Source: Natrinema zhouii
Lineage (GTDB): Archaea > Halobacteriota > Halobacteria > Halobacteriales > Natrialbaceae
Reading direction: 5' to 3'
NCBI RefSeq assembly: GCF_013456555.2
Contig: NZ_CP059154.1
Location: forward strand, 62,001 to 126,000
Length of the DNA: 64,000 nucleotides
The position numbers were made by a program, and so were the translations under genes. Under the pieces are notes generated by a model. That model was not told where the DNA came from, made no database searches, and saw only the letters and a program-made list of their open reading frames with translations. Below, piece by piece: positions 43,331 to 52,681 of this stretch; the first letter of the stretch is position 1, and every line of letters begins with the position of its first letter.

Positions 43331-44584
43331 TCACTCCTCGAACGGTGACTTGGTCGCTTCGGGTTCGAAGCCCTCGAGGCTGATGATGTTTTCGCGGCCG
43401 ACGCGGAGCTTGCTGATGGTGCCGTCGTCTTCCATATCGGAGAGCAGCATGCTGACCTTGGATTTCGACCAGCCGGTTTCCTCGACGATCTTGACCTGCT
43501 TCATCCGGCCGCCGTTCTCGCGGATGAGCGTGACGACGCGGTCCTCGTCCGTCATGAGTTCCTCGTCGGTGAGTAGCTCGGACTCGGCGGGGGACCCGGC
43601 GTTTGCATCGGCGGCTGCCGACGGCGTCGCCGATTCGTCGACGGAATCGCTAGCCGCGTCGGCGGTCCCATCAGCACCGGGCCCGTGTCGCCGGTACCAG
43701 ACCACGGCTGCGATGGCGATGCCTATCAGGAGGAGTGCACCGACGAGATACCAGCCCAGTCCGATACCACTCATCGTCGCGAGCAGTCCGGCCTCGCCAC
43801 CTCCGAGCGCGCCGGGGCGGTCGAACACCGCCCTAGGGCGGCCGTCGATGAACTCTCGCTGGCCGTTCCACTGCACGGAGTCCGCCTCCTCGATCGAGGT
43901 CCCAGCGTACTGTCCGTCGTCGGGCTCGATAGATCGGAACGTGAGGTCGCCGCCCGCCTCGATCACGATCGCCTGATTGGATGCGAGCGGGATGTTTTCG
44001 AAGACGTCACCGACGACGATCCGGTCCGGTTCGACGGCGGCGAACCCCTTCCAGGTAAACGACATTTCGACGATGCCCGTCGCGGTGGATTGGTTGCTAG
44101 CGCCCGTCGCGGTGAAGCGCTCTTCGACTTGCGCGGAGCGTCGGAAGTTCGTCGCTTCCATCTCCCGGCCGGTCTTCTGTGTGCCGATTTCGGTCAGCGT
44201 TCGTGACTGATTGGTGAACCTGTCGTACAGGTCCGTCTCGTTGGCTTCCAACTCCTCGGCGAAGCGCTCGAAGTTCTCCCTGGCGGCGGTCGCGTTGTCC
44301 TCGTTCGCAAACGACCGTTTGTACCTGAACGTCCACGTCGCACTGGCGTTCTCGTGAACGGTGATTTCGAACGTCGTATTGTCGAAATTCTGCGCTTCCT
44401 GAGCAACGAGCAGGCTCCCGTCCGACGGGGCGGCCATCTCCGCGGGTCGGGTTTCCATCGATGTCGGCTCCGTGGCCGACGGCGCGGCGGATCCAGTGTC
44501 GGCCATCGTGATCGGTCCGCTTACCCCGGCCACGAGAGCGAGGATGAGGAGAACGACGAATCCGACGGAGCCCGGCCGGTTCAT
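43331..44584 (-). CDS. Membrane-anchored regulator: exported DUF7345-type domain, TM helix, DUF7343-type wHTH
   Basis: A 417-residue protein. A signal-like helix (about 8-30) is followed by an extracellular Thr/Asn-rich domain to about residue 265 (FEITVHENASATWTFRYKRSF, short form, then RSAQVEERFTATG). One transmembrane helix, WYLVGALLLIGIAIAAVVWY (about 277-296), leads to a disordered acidic linker and a C-terminal winged helix (about 350-417): GGRMKQVKIVEETGWSKSKV, then MLLSDMEDDGTI. This design suggests a receptor that reports an outside signal directly to DNA. The ATG at 44584 is chosen over a GTG 12 bases upstream. Confidence 0.83.
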   Translation of the reverse strand: MNRPGSVGFVVLLILALVAGVSGPITMADTGSAAPSATEPTSMETRPAEMAAPSDGSLLVAQEAQNFDNTTFEITVHENASATWTFRYKRSFANEDNATAARENFERFAEELEANETDLYDRFTNQSRTLTEIGTQKTGREMEATNFRRSAQVEERFTATGASNQSTATGIVEMSFTWKGFAAVEPDRIVVGDVFENIPLASNQAIVIEAGGDLTFRSIEPDDGQYAGTSIEEADSVQWNGQREFIDGRPRAVFDRPGALGGGEAGLLATMSGIGLGWYLVGALLLIGIAIAAVVWYRRHGPGADGTADAASDSVDESATPSAAADANAGSPAESELLTDEELMTDEDRVVTLIRENGGRMKQVKIVEETGWSKSKVSMLLSDMEDDGTISKLRVGRENIISLEGFEPEATKSPFEE

Positions 44585-44809
44585 TCGTCTACTCACTACG
44601 TGCCGGAGCTAAAAATCCTTGTGAATACTCGGATGGACGTGAATCGCGTCGCTGAACGAGCGAATCGCGTCACTGAATGATTGATCGGTGGAAGTGTCCC
44701 CGCGGGCAATCCGTCCAAAACCCTCGAAATGCCACGTACCGATATGTGCTCACCGCTCGCCCCGACTCGTGTCGATAGCCCCAAATCACTCGACCGTGTA
44801 GCGCCGGCC

Positions 44810-45388
44810 ATGATCACGAATCTGGCGGCAGGCGTCCAGGCGTTTACGAGCAACGTCTTTCTCGTCTCCGGCGACCGGCCCGTACTCGTCGATACCGGTG
44901 CGAACTTCGACGTCGTCGACGCCGTCCGCGATCGAGTCGACGACATCGACGCCGTCATCCTGACGCATACGCACCGCGATCACGTCGGAAACCTCGAGGC
45001 GGCCAAAGACGCATTCGACGTCGACGCGTGGGGGTACGACCCCTCGATCGACGGTGTCGACCACGCGATCACGGACGAGGAGACGGTCCAGTTGGGCGAC
45101 GACGACTACGTCGCGCTCCACACGCCGGGACACAAGGACGACCACCTCTGTTTTCACTCGAGCGACGCGAGCGTGCTGTTCGCGGGTGACCTCGTCTTCC
45201 AGAACGGAAGCTTCGGCCGGACGGACCTCGAGGAGGGCGATCGGGCGACCCTGATCGAGAGCATCGATCGCGTGCTCGAGCGGATCGACCCGGGGCTCGA
45301 GGCGATGCACACCGGTCACGGACCGAGCGTGACGACCGATCCCTACGAGCACGTCGAACTGTCGGCGCAGATGGCGCGACAGGCGTAG
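44810..45388 (+). CDS. MBL-fold metallo-hydrolase
   Basis: A 192-residue metallo-beta-lactamase fold hydrolase. The metal motif is H-T-H-R-D-H (about 62-67), the next His is in HTPGHKDDHLC (about 104-114), and the bridging Asp is in VLFAGDLVF. The final His is in MHTGHGPS. The family includes glyoxalase II, lactonases and persulfide dioxygenases; nothing here identifies the substrate. The start MITNLAAGV at 44810 gives the standard first strand; an upstream extension of 43 residues is not conserved in type. Confidence 0.87.
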   Translation: MITNLAAGVQAFTSNVFLVSGDRPVLVDTGANFDVVDAVRDRVDDIDAVILTHTHRDHVGNLEAAKDAFDVDAWGYDPSIDGVDHAITDEETVQLGDDDYVALHTPGHKDDHLCFHSSDASVLFAGDLVFQNGSFGRTDLEEGDRATLIESIDRVLERIDPGLEAMHTGHGPSVTTDPYEHVELSAQMARQA

Positions 45389-45459
45389 GTTCGGCTCGTC
45401 CGGTCTGGCGTTTGAGGGCTAAACTCTCGTTTGAGCGTCGGTAGACGCGTCGGAGAGCG

Positions 45460-46296
45460 TTAGACCGATACCCGTCCGACGGCGTCGAGTAACTCGTCGT
45501 AGGCGTGCTCGTACGCGCGGGCGATCCGTGCGGGATCGTCCCGTGCGTCGCTGTCGAGCGGTGGCAGCCGGACGCGCTCGAGCGGATCGAGATACTCGAG
45601 CACGTCGGGAACGCGTTTCTCGAGCGTTCCGTCGCTGGGGCTCGAACTGGTGATCTCGCAGGCCCGGCAGTAGCGATCGCCGGCATATATCCGGACGCGA
45701 CCGGGTTCGACGGCCGCGACGGCGTCGATCGACGCCGGGTCCAGCGATGTGAGTGGGCGCGCGATGTCGCTGTAGGATTCGACGACGGCGATCTCCGTCG
45801 TCTCGATTTCGTCGGCCAGTCGTTCGAACGCGGGAACGTACTCCCGTTCGGCGAGGGCGTTGAGTTCGTCGACGGTCTCCACGGGAATCGCGTCCGCGAG
45901 CGGGAGCGCGTCGGCGACCGCGTCCGGTAGCTCGGCGGTCGTGTTGCGGACGAATAGCGGATCGTCGGCGCTGCGACCGATTCGGTCGACGACGAACTCT
46001 CGATCGGTCCGGCCGAGCAGGCCGCTTCCGCCGCCGGGTGCAGGTCGCCAGAGCCGGTGAACCGGATTGAGCCGTTCGGGCGGCCGCCCGCGACCGTCTG
46101 CTGCCGAGAGCCGCGCCGCGTCCTTGCCGTAGAGTCGCCCGTCGGCGAGTGCTCGCCGGCAGTCGTCGTGGTCGAACCAGAAATCGTTGCCGGCGCGGGG
46201 CTTGTAACCGACCGCGCCGGTCCGATCGAGCAGGCCGGCCGAGAACGTGGTCTTGCCGGCGTCGACGCGATCGGTACCGACCACGAGGAGCATCAT
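45460..46296 (-). CDS. P-loop ATPase of unknown function
   Basis: A 278-residue protein starting MMLLVVGTDRVDAGKTTFSAGLL, with a Walker A-like G-x4-G-K-T-T (about 7-15) of the dethiobiotin synthetase/MinD-type deviant form. An internal acidic stretch and TEIAVVESYSDIARPL (about 168-183) may provide the Walker B region. Near the C-terminus, GDRYCRACEITSSSP carries a Cys pair. It is co-transcribed with the small DUF5827-like gene, overlapping by four bases (ATGA at 46293-46296). It resembles conserved haloarchaeal ATPases with no assigned role. Confidence 0.72.
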   Translation of the reverse strand: MMLLVVGTDRVDAGKTTFSAGLLDRTGAVGYKPRAGNDFWFDHDDCRRALADGRLYGKDAARLSAADGRGRPPERLNPVHRLWRPAPGGGSGLLGRTDREFVVDRIGRSADDPLFVRNTTAELPDAVADALPLADAIPVETVDELNALAEREYVPAFERLADEIETTEIAVVESYSDIARPLTSLDPASIDAVAAVEPGRVRIYAGDRYCRACEITSSSPSDGTLEKRVPDVLEYLDPLERVRLPPLDSDARDDPARIARAYEHAYDELLDAVGRVSV

Positions 46297-46559
46297 TCCT
46301 TCAGGCCGTAGTAGCCGGGTTCGTCGTCGGACCGCGGCTCGGCGACCACGAGGTCATCCGCATTGGTCATGACCCAGGGAATCGCCCAGTCGAGCAGGAC
46401 GTCCTCGGTCTCGGGCTCGATTTCGGCCTCGGGCTCGAGTCCCTGCAGGAGGCGCGCGATCTCATAGACGGTGTACATCTGGTCGTCCTCGAGTAGTTCT
46501 GCGGGCGTGTAGAAGTCACACGGCGGCAGCTCCTCGAACTCGGATTTCGGAACGGGCAT
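46293..46559 (-). CDS. DUF5827-like small protein
   Basis: An 88-residue acidic protein starting MPVPKSEFEELPPCDFYTPA, with helices QMYTVYEIARLLQGLEP and VLLDWAIPWVMTNADDLVVAEP, ending YYGLKE. It corresponds to a short family found across haloarchaea (DUF5827 from memory). It is upstream of and overlaps the P-loop ATPase gene, so the two probably act together. ATG at 46559; the longer frame is antisense to the kinase promoter. Confidence 0.75.
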   Translation of the reverse strand: MPVPKSEFEELPPCDFYTPAELLEDDQMYTVYEIARLLQGLEPEAEIEPETEDVLLDWAIPWVMTNADDLVVAEPRSDDEPGYYGLKE

Positions 46560-46685
46560 ACTCCCTCGTATCGGCGGCCGGTGCCTAAATGATTCGTTCG
46601 CGCTCGAGAACGCGCGATCGATACCGGATCGCGCCCGAGAGCGGTGGCCACAGTACTTTACACGGTTGCGACGAGAATCAGTGTG

Positions 46686-48206
46686 ATGGCAATCGACCAC
46701 GGCGTCATACTATCTCTCTATCTGCTGGCGACGGTGGTCAGTCTCGCGCTCAGTATCGTCGTCTGGCGCCACCGGGAGAAACCGGGGGCCATCCCGTTGG
46801 CGATATGTCTGTGTGCGACCGCACTCTACTCGGGACCGCTAGTTGTTGCGAGTGCCGTCGACGATTTCGCCGTCTCCCAGCAGATGGTCCGACTGCTGTA
46901 CGTCGGGGTCGTGATCTCCGTCATGATTTTGCTTCGCTCCCGATCGCTGTACCGCGGACAGGCGGCGGCCGTGCTCGGGGCGACGCTGATTCCGTTGATC
47001 ACGAGTGTCGCGGACGTCATCGGTCTATTCGACTTCGATCCGACTCCAATCGGGTTCCTTCTCGCTGGTATTCTGTTCACTGTCGCGATACTCCGGTACC
47101 AGTTGATCGATATCCTCCCGATCGCACGTGACCGCGTCCTCGATACCGTCTCTGACGGCGTCTTCGTCGTCGACACTCGGGATCGGCTTATTGATGCCAA
47201 CCCTGCCGGGCGAGCCCTAATTGAGGATATCGAGGGCTCGCCAATCGGAACGGACGTCGACTCGCTGTTCGACGGCCTTCCCGAGTTACGCGACGAGTAT
47301 CATGATCTCACGGCGCGTCAGGTTGGGGCTGAACGGGAACGAACACTGTTGGGTGGCCACTACCACGTCCGAACGACGCCGATCGAGGACGACCGCGATC
47401 GCCACGTTGGCTGGCTGTTTATCGTCCGCGATATCACCGAGCGCAAACGCCGAGAAACGCAGCTGCAGCGGCAGAACGAATGCCTCGAGCGGTTCGCTGA
47501 CGTAGTCTCCCACGATCTGCGGAACCCGCTGAACGTCGCGGACGGCTACGTCGAGCTGGCCCGCGAGGCGGACGATCCCGAACCGTCTCTCGACGAGGTC
47601 GAGCGGTCTCACGATCGGATGGCGTCGATTATCGAGGACGTACTCGCGCTGGCCCGCGACGGCGGCGACGTCACCGATCCGGCGCCGACCTCGCTGGCCG
47701 CCGTCGCCGAAGCCGCGTGGGAGAACGTCGACACCGGTGAGGCGACCCTCGCAATCGTGTCGGACGCGACGGTGCTCGCGGATGCCGATCGGGTCACGCG
47801 CCTGCTCGAGAACCTGTTTCGCAATTCGATCGAACACGGTACTCCGGACGGAACTGAAGCGGGTGATGAATCGGCCCGGTCGGCGATCGAGGTCGAAGTC
47901 GGACGTATCGAAGCGAGCGCGGGTGATCGGTCGACGGGGTTCTACGTCGCCGACGACGGGCGCGGTCTCCCGGCCGACAGCGATCGGGTCTTCGAAGACG
48001 GCTACACGACCGACCCGGACGGCACGGGGTTCGGTCTAACTATCGCCGAGGGTATTGCGACGGCTCACGGCTGGACTGTCACCGCCGGCGAGAGCGAGCG
48101 CGGCGGTGCCAGATTCGAATTCCGCGGGATCGATTCGCCCTCCGCCTCGAGCCCGACGGATCCCGTTTCCGGAGCCGACATCGAGCCCGATTCTCTACTG
48201 GACTGA
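46686..48206 (+). CDS. Sensor histidine kinase with shortened membrane domain
   Basis: A 506-residue two-component sensor. Membrane helices occupy about residues 6-27, 35-57, 66-84, 92-113 and 119-137. A PAS domain (about 150-255: DTVSDGVFVVDTRDRLIDANPA) leads to a HisKA domain with the phospho-acceptor H276 in VVSHDLRNPL. The HATPase_c domain follows, with N box LFRNSIEHG, G1 YVADDGRGLP and G2 GTGFGLTIAEGIA. Compared with the usual haloarchaeal 7TM-kinase N-terminus, the segment between YVGVVIS and MILLRSRSLYRG lacks the middle helices. No receiver gene is adjacent. Confidence 0.88.
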   Translation: MAIDHGVILSLYLLATVVSLALSIVVWRHREKPGAIPLAICLCATALYSGPLVVASAVDDFAVSQQMVRLLYVGVVISVMILLRSRSLYRGQAAAVLGATLIPLITSVADVIGLFDFDPTPIGFLLAGILFTVAILRYQLIDILPIARDRVLDTVSDGVFVVDTRDRLIDANPAGRALIEDIEGSPIGTDVDSLFDGLPELRDEYHDLTARQVGAERERTLLGGHYHVRTTPIEDDRDRHVGWLFIVRDITERKRRETQLQRQNECLERFADVVSHDLRNPLNVADGYVELAREADDPEPSLDEVERSHDRMASIIEDVLALARDGGDVTDPAPTSLAAVAEAAWENVDTGEATLAIVSDATVLADADRVTRLLENLFRNSIEHGTPDGTEAGDESARSAIEVEVGRIEASAGDRSTGFYVADDGRGLPADSDRVFEDGYTTDPDGTGFGLTIAEGIATAHGWTVTAGESERGGARFEFRGIDSPSASSPTDPVSGADIEPDSLLD

Positions 48207-48264
48207 GCGGCTCGTTCGATTCGCTCCCATCGGACAGCACTCGTGATTCGTCCCGCCTCTCCCG

Positions 48265-49404
48265 TCATTCGTCTCGCGTCCCACCGTCCAGATAGTACCG
48301 GATCCGATCGCGACTCGACTCGGCCACCTTCACGAACTCAACGACGCGCTCGCCGTCCGTTCGGCGATCGGACTCGAACTCGAGGGTCAGTGATTGCTCG
48401 CGCAGGTGTTCGAGAAGTGCGTCGATCGTCTCGGGATCGCCCCTGACCGTGTGTCGTTCCCCGACGGTTTCGCCGTCCGCCACGTCCCGAATGGTCGAGA
48501 CCATCGGCTCGAGGATCGACTCGCCGAGCGCGTGCGCCCGCGCTCTGAGCCGAGCATCGGTTTCGTCGAACTCGGCCGCCTGAAATGCGTCCCGAACGAC
48601 TCGGGAAAAGACGAAGTCCCGGCCGTGATCGAAGGGAAGCGAGAAGGCGTACGCGAGCTCCTCGTGGTGCTGTGATTCGGTCGTGTACTTGACCATCGAC
48701 TGCCCGTCAGCCGATTTCAGGACGACGCCCTCCCGTCCCACCGTATCCAGTTCGTCGATCGCCGCTTCGACCGTCGTACTCGCGATCGATGGCTCCATCC
48801 GTCCGAACTGCTGCGGTTGTCCGAATCCGTACTCCTCACAACAGGACCGTCGATCGGCGACGGCGAGGGGCGCACCGGACTCGCGGTCGCGGATGTCGAA
48901 CACGCGGAACTCGTTGGTGTCGATGCCCTCGTAGTCGTGGGTCGTATACGGCGTCTCCGGCCCGATCAGTTCGGTACAGAGGACTTTCGCCGGATGGCTC
49001 GAAAAGAACTCTTCGAGCGGGAGGCGCTCTCGCGCTCGCGCCGTCGTGTACGGGCAGACGTAGCCGCTTCTGGTGAACGCGAGGGGCTCCTCGGAGCCCG
49101 CTCCGACAGCTGCGATGCGGACGTTGAACCCGTCGAGTTTCTCCTCGATCGCGACCGTCTCGCTCTCCTCGAAAAACGAGGGAATACCGGGCTCGAGAAC
49201 GAGAATCCGCGGAACGCTCGGATAGCCGCGAACGACGACATCACTCTCCTCGACGATGACGGTTCCACGCTCCACGCCGTGGCGAGTCGCGGTGAGCACG
49301 TGGTGCGTCCGGCCGGCCGCCGACCGCTGCTCGAAGTGCTCGAAGAGGTCGGCGGCCTCCTCCGTGGTCGCCCCGAGTCGCTCGAGGTACTCGTCGCGGT
49401 CCAT
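48265..49404 (-). CDS. ATP-dependent RNA ligase (Rnl3 family)
   Basis: A 379-residue ligase, matching the archaeal homodimeric Rnl3 family (Methanothermobacter MthRnl, 381 residues). Motif I with the adenylated lysine is E-K89-L-D-G-F-N. Later motifs include FTRSGYVCP (Ia/III-like), TELIGPETPY, EFRVFDI, then REGVVLKSADG (motif IV) and SMVKYTT (motif V). The C-terminal 130 residues are the helical dimerisation domain. It seals or circularises RNA 5'-phosphate and 3'-OH ends. It is divergent from the RNA ligase partner gene, an association conserved in archaea. ATG at 49404 fits the family length. Confidence 0.9.
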   Translation of the reverse strand: MDRDEYLERLGATTEEAADLFEHFEQRSAAGRTHHVLTATRHGVERGTVIVEESDVVVRGYPSVPRILVLEPGIPSFFEESETVAIEEKLDGFNVRIAAVGAGSEEPLAFTRSGYVCPYTTARARERLPLEEFFSSHPAKVLCTELIGPETPYTTHDYEGIDTNEFRVFDIRDRESGAPLAVADRRSCCEEYGFGQPQQFGRMEPSIASTTVEAAIDELDTVGREGVVLKSADGQSMVKYTTESQHHEELAYAFSLPFDHGRDFVFSRVVRDAFQAAEFDETDARLRARAHALGESILEPMVSTIRDVADGETVGERHTVRGDPETIDALLEHLREQSLTLEFESDRRTDGERVVEFVKVAESSRDRIRYYLDGGTRDE

Positions 49405-49532
49405 ACGTCGTCCGACCACGTTCCCGATGAAAAACACCCGGTCGATCACCGATCGTCGATCGGTTCGGCCATCCGCCGCGCCGAATCGATCGCGGGATGA
49501 GGTCTATGTGGATTCCCGTTCAACTGACGACT

Positions 49533-50222
49533 ATGCCCGGGGAACTGCCGCGCCAACAGTTCGTCCTCGACACGTCGCTGTTCATCACCGAGGAGATCCG
49601 TCGGGACGACGAATCGCTCGAGGACGCCGTGATTCGCTTGCTCGATCTCGTCGCGACCGCGCGGCTCGAACTCAACATCTCCTGTTACGTGCCGCCGTCG
49701 ATTCACGACGAACTCGCGACGATGCTGCGCGAGCGGGACGTCGACGACGCCGTGTTCTCGCGGCTCGACACGTGGGTCGTTCGCAAGAGTCCCGACCGGT
49801 ACGGCGTCACGATTCCGGCGAACATCGTCTACAACTTCATCGACGAGATGAACGACCGCGTGGACCGCGGTCTCCGCGTCTCGGAGAAGGCGATCCGCGA
49901 GGTCGAACAGCTCGATCCCGAGGCGCTTGCCGGCGGCTCGAACGCCGATGACGGGCGCGAGGAGTACATGACCGACGCCGATCGCATTCTCTCGGACATG
50001 CGTGACAAGTACCGTCGGGCGCTCCGGCAGGGCGTGCTCGACTCCCGCGAGGACTTCGACCTGCTGGTTCTCGCTCGAGAGTTGGACGCCGGCGTCGTCA
50101 CCGAGGATCGGGGCATCATCTCCTGGGCCGACGAGTTCGGCCTCCGGTACGTCCGCGGGGGGCAGTTTCCGACGCTGCTCGAGGAGTACCTGCGGGCGAC
50201 CGGCGTCGCAGACGACGACTGA
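49533..50222 (+). CDS. RNA ligase partner protein (PIN-domain-like, UPF0278)
   Basis: A 229-residue protein of the family named for its constant linkage with Rnl3 ligases. A PIN-like start, [15 protein letters not shown] (about 8-22), supplies the first acidic residue. [16 protein letters not shown] and the C-terminal [22 protein letters not shown] (short excerpts) supply further Asp/Glu of a PIN nuclease site. A helical insert (about 100-150) is typical. It is therefore a candidate RNase acting before or after the ligase. ATG at 49533; the frame further upstream is not needed. Confidence 0.88.
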   Translation: MPGELPRQQFVLDTSLFITEEIRRDDESLEDAVIRLLDLVATARLELNISCYVPPSIHDELATMLRERDVDDAVFSRLDTWVVRKSPDRYGVTIPANIVYNFIDEMNDRVDRGLRVSEKAIREVEQLDPEALAGGSNADDGREEYMTDADRILSDMRDKYRRALRQGVLDSREDFDLLVLARELDAGVVTEDRGIISWADEFGLRYVRGGQFPTLLEEYLRATGVADDD

Positions 50223-50236
50223 GAACGTGGTGTGAG

Positions 50237-51109
50237 TCACCAGACCAGCCACTCGAGCGCGCAGACGAGGGCGGCGAGGAACACGTGTTCGCCGTCGACG
50301 ACGAAGCCGTAGTACAGCGGGCCGCGCTCGGGCGTCGCGAAGGGAACGTACGCACAGACGTAGGCGTTCATCGCGAGCACGACGAGGAACTCGCGCGGTA
50401 TCACGCCCGTCGCTACGAGGGCGACGACCGCGGCGGCGACGGCAATGGTTGCGACCAGCGACCCCACGCGCGTCGCTCGCGGGCCGAATAGGTTCGGAAC
50501 CGTCGGAATGCCCGCTTCGCGGTCGCCCTCGATGTCCTTCACGTCGAAGATCACCGCGGCGATCGTGATCATGACCGTCACGTAGGCGAACAGGAACAGG
50601 ATCTCGAGCGACGCGAGCCGGTCGTAGTAGTAGCCGACGCCCAGCGGGATCGCGCCCCACGCGAGGCCGACGACGAGGTTCTTCACGAGAAAGGTCCGTT
50701 TGACGCCGCCGAGGGAGTAGATCAGCGCGACCGCGAGCGGGAGGAACAGATACGCGGCCCCCGAGAGACCGAGCGCGACGGCGATCCCGATCGCGGTGAC
50801 GTAGAGAACGATCCCGGCCGTCAGCCAGAGGCGGCCGTACCGCTTCGTAAACGCCGCGCGCCGCGGGACGTTTTGCTCGTCTTCCTCGAGATCCGTGAAC
50901 CGATTGACGGTGTAGACGAACATCGTCGCCGCGAAGACGATGAACAGCGGCAGGGGATCGAGCGGGAGGTCCGCGAGGAGTATCGTCGTGACGGCCACGC
51001 TAACCGTCGCCAGCGAGATAAAGAGATTGCTGTGGACCAGAAACCGCAGCACGGCCGTTATCGACGACAGCCACCCCGACGATCGATGCGTTGCGGTAGA
51101 GTTGGTCAC
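50237..51109 (-). CDS. UbiA family prenyltransferase
   Basis: A 290-residue membrane enzyme transferring a polyprenyl chain to an acceptor. The first Asp-rich motif is NRFTDLEEDEQN (about 64-75) and the second is DVKDIEGDREAG (about 185-196), both Mg2+/diphosphate-binding. Nine or so helices surround them. In haloarchaea such enzymes make menaquinone, archaeal lipids (DGGGP synthase) or bacterioruberin (lycopene elongase); the acceptor here is unresolved. I use the GTG at 51109 (VTNSTATHRS); a GTG at 51169 would add 20 residues. It is convergent with the RNA ligase partner gene. Confidence 0.83.
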   Translation of the reverse strand: MTNSTATHRSSGWLSSITAVLRFLVHSNLFISLATVSVAVTTILLADLPLDPLPLFIVFAATMFVYTVNRFTDLEEDEQNVPRRAAFTKRYGRLWLTAGIVLYVTAIGIAVALGLSGAAYLFLPLAVALIYSLGGVKRTFLVKNLVVGLAWGAIPLGVGYYYDRLASLEILFLFAYVTVMITIAAVIFDVKDIEGDREAGIPTVPNLFGPRATRVGSLVATIAVAAAVVALVATGVIPREFLVVLAMNAYVCAYVPFATPERGPLYYGFVVDGEHVFLAALVCALEWLVW

Positions 51110-51526
51110 AGGGGTGGCCTCTAGGGGTCGTTCGGAGAGGCGAGCATTGAATGCTATGCTGGAGTTCACCGATCGACTCGACCACGAACCGTCCGGCTCC
51201 CAGTGCTGGCGGGCCGGGTGTGAATTTATGACACGGGGACGGAAACACAGTCGATCCGCTTGAGCCCCGGAGACGTCCGAACCGAGACCGAGCGGCTATC
51301 CAGTGACGATATTGAAAATCGACCACTCGTGCCGTCTCTGCGGGGTCGAGTTCGAACGTGTGGTTGCATCTCACCCACCTTCGATTGAAAATCCACACAA
51401 AGAAAGGAGAACGAGAACACGCTACGGGAGTACCAGCGGGAGTGTCGTTGATACATGTCGATGGATACGGGTAGCGAGTGGAAACTGGCAGGATTTAAGC
51501 AAGGTCGGAACGGCCGTTCGAATGGT

Positions 51527-52681
51527 ATGAAATTACACGAGTACCAGGCGAAGCAGGTCTTCGCCGATGCCGGGGTACCGACGCCGGACTCGAAGCTCGC
51601 GTCCGACGTCGACGGTGTCGTCACCGCGGCCGAGGAGATCGGCTATCCAGTCGCGGTCAAGGCACAGGTACAGGTCGGCGGCCGGGGGAAAGCCGGCGGG
51701 ATCAAACTCGTCGACGACGCGGACGAGGCCCGCGAGGCGGCCGAGTCCATCCTCGGAATGGATCTGAAGGGGTATCACGTGGATCGCGTCCTCGTCGAGG
51801 AAGCGGTCGACTTTACGAACGAACTCTATGTGGGGATCACGATGGACCGCGGCGAGGGCAAACCCGTCGCGATGGTCTCGACCAAGGGCGGCGTCAACAT
51901 CGAGGAGGTCGCCGAGGAGGATCCCGACGCGATCGCTCGGGAACACATCGATCCCGCCTTCGGGATGCATCCCTACCAGGCCCGGAAGGCCGTCTACGAC
52001 GCCGGCGTCGACCAGTCTATCGCGCGCGACGTCTCGAGCGTCCTCACCACGCTCTATCAGCTCTGGGACGACAAGGACGGCGCTGACGCCGAGATCAACC
52101 CGCTGATGGTCACCAGCGACAACGAGGTCATCGCGGCCGACGCCGTGATGAACATCGACGAGGACGCGCTGTTCCGCCAGCCCGAACTCGCCGAGATGGA
52201 GGAGGAAGCGGCCGGCGGCGGCGACGAACTCGAGCAGAAAGCCGACGAGTACGGCTTCGACTACGTTCGACTGGACGGCAACGTCGGCATCATCGGCAAC
52301 GGTGCCGGCCTCGTGATGACGACGCTGGATCTGGTCGACCACTACGGCGGCGAGCCCGCCAACTTCCTGGACGTCGGCGGTGGCGCGAAGGCCGCCCGCA
52401 TCGCGAACGCACTCGATATGGTGTTCTCGGACGACAACGTCGATTCGGTCGTCTTCAACATCTTCGGCGGGATCACCCGTGGCGACGAGGTCGCCCGCGG
52501 GATCAACGAGGCGCTCGAGCAGTTCGACGAGATCCCCAAGCCGGTCGTCGTTCGACTGGCCGGGACGAACTGGGAGGAAGGCATGGAGATTCTGAACGAG
52601 GACCTCGTGACGGTCGAACAGACCCTCGAGGACGCGGTTCAGCGTGCTGTCGAGTACGCTGGGGAGGTGAACGACCAATGA
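51527..52681 (+). CDS. sucC: Succinate-CoA ligase, beta subunit
   Basis: A 384-residue ATP-grasp subunit of the TCA-cycle enzyme that converts succinyl-CoA to succinate with ADP or GDP phosphorylation. It starts [17 protein letters not shown], as in all SucC proteins. The ATP-grasp core has [17 protein letters not shown] (about 46-62) and DAEINPLMV (about 202-210), and the C-terminal half carries [13 protein letters not shown] and [13 protein letters not shown]. Its TGA overlaps the ATG of sucD. A TATA-like TTTAAG about 30 nt before the start fits a near-leaderless transcript. Confidence 0.96.
   Translation: MKLHEYQAKQVFADAGVPTPDSKLASDVDGVVTAAEEIGYPVAVKAQVQVGGRGKAGGIKLVDDADEAREAAESILGMDLKGYHVDRVLVEEAVDFTNELYVGITMDRGEGKPVAMVSTKGGVNIEEVAEEDPDAIAREHIDPAFGMHPYQARKAVYDAGVDQSIARDVSSVLTTLYQLWDDKDGADAEINPLMVTSDNEVIAADAVMNIDEDALFRQPELAEMEEEAAGGGDELEQKADEYGFDYVRLDGNVGIIGNGAGLVMTTLDLVDHYGGEPANFLDVGGGAKAARIANALDMVFSDDNVDSVVFNIFGGITRGDEVARGINEALEQFDEIPKPVVVRLAGTNWEEGMEILNEDLVTVEQTLEDAVQRAVEYAGEVNDQ

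Noticed and set aside
51533..52678. A 381-codon minus-strand frame
   Set aside because: Fully antisense to sucC, which is certain.
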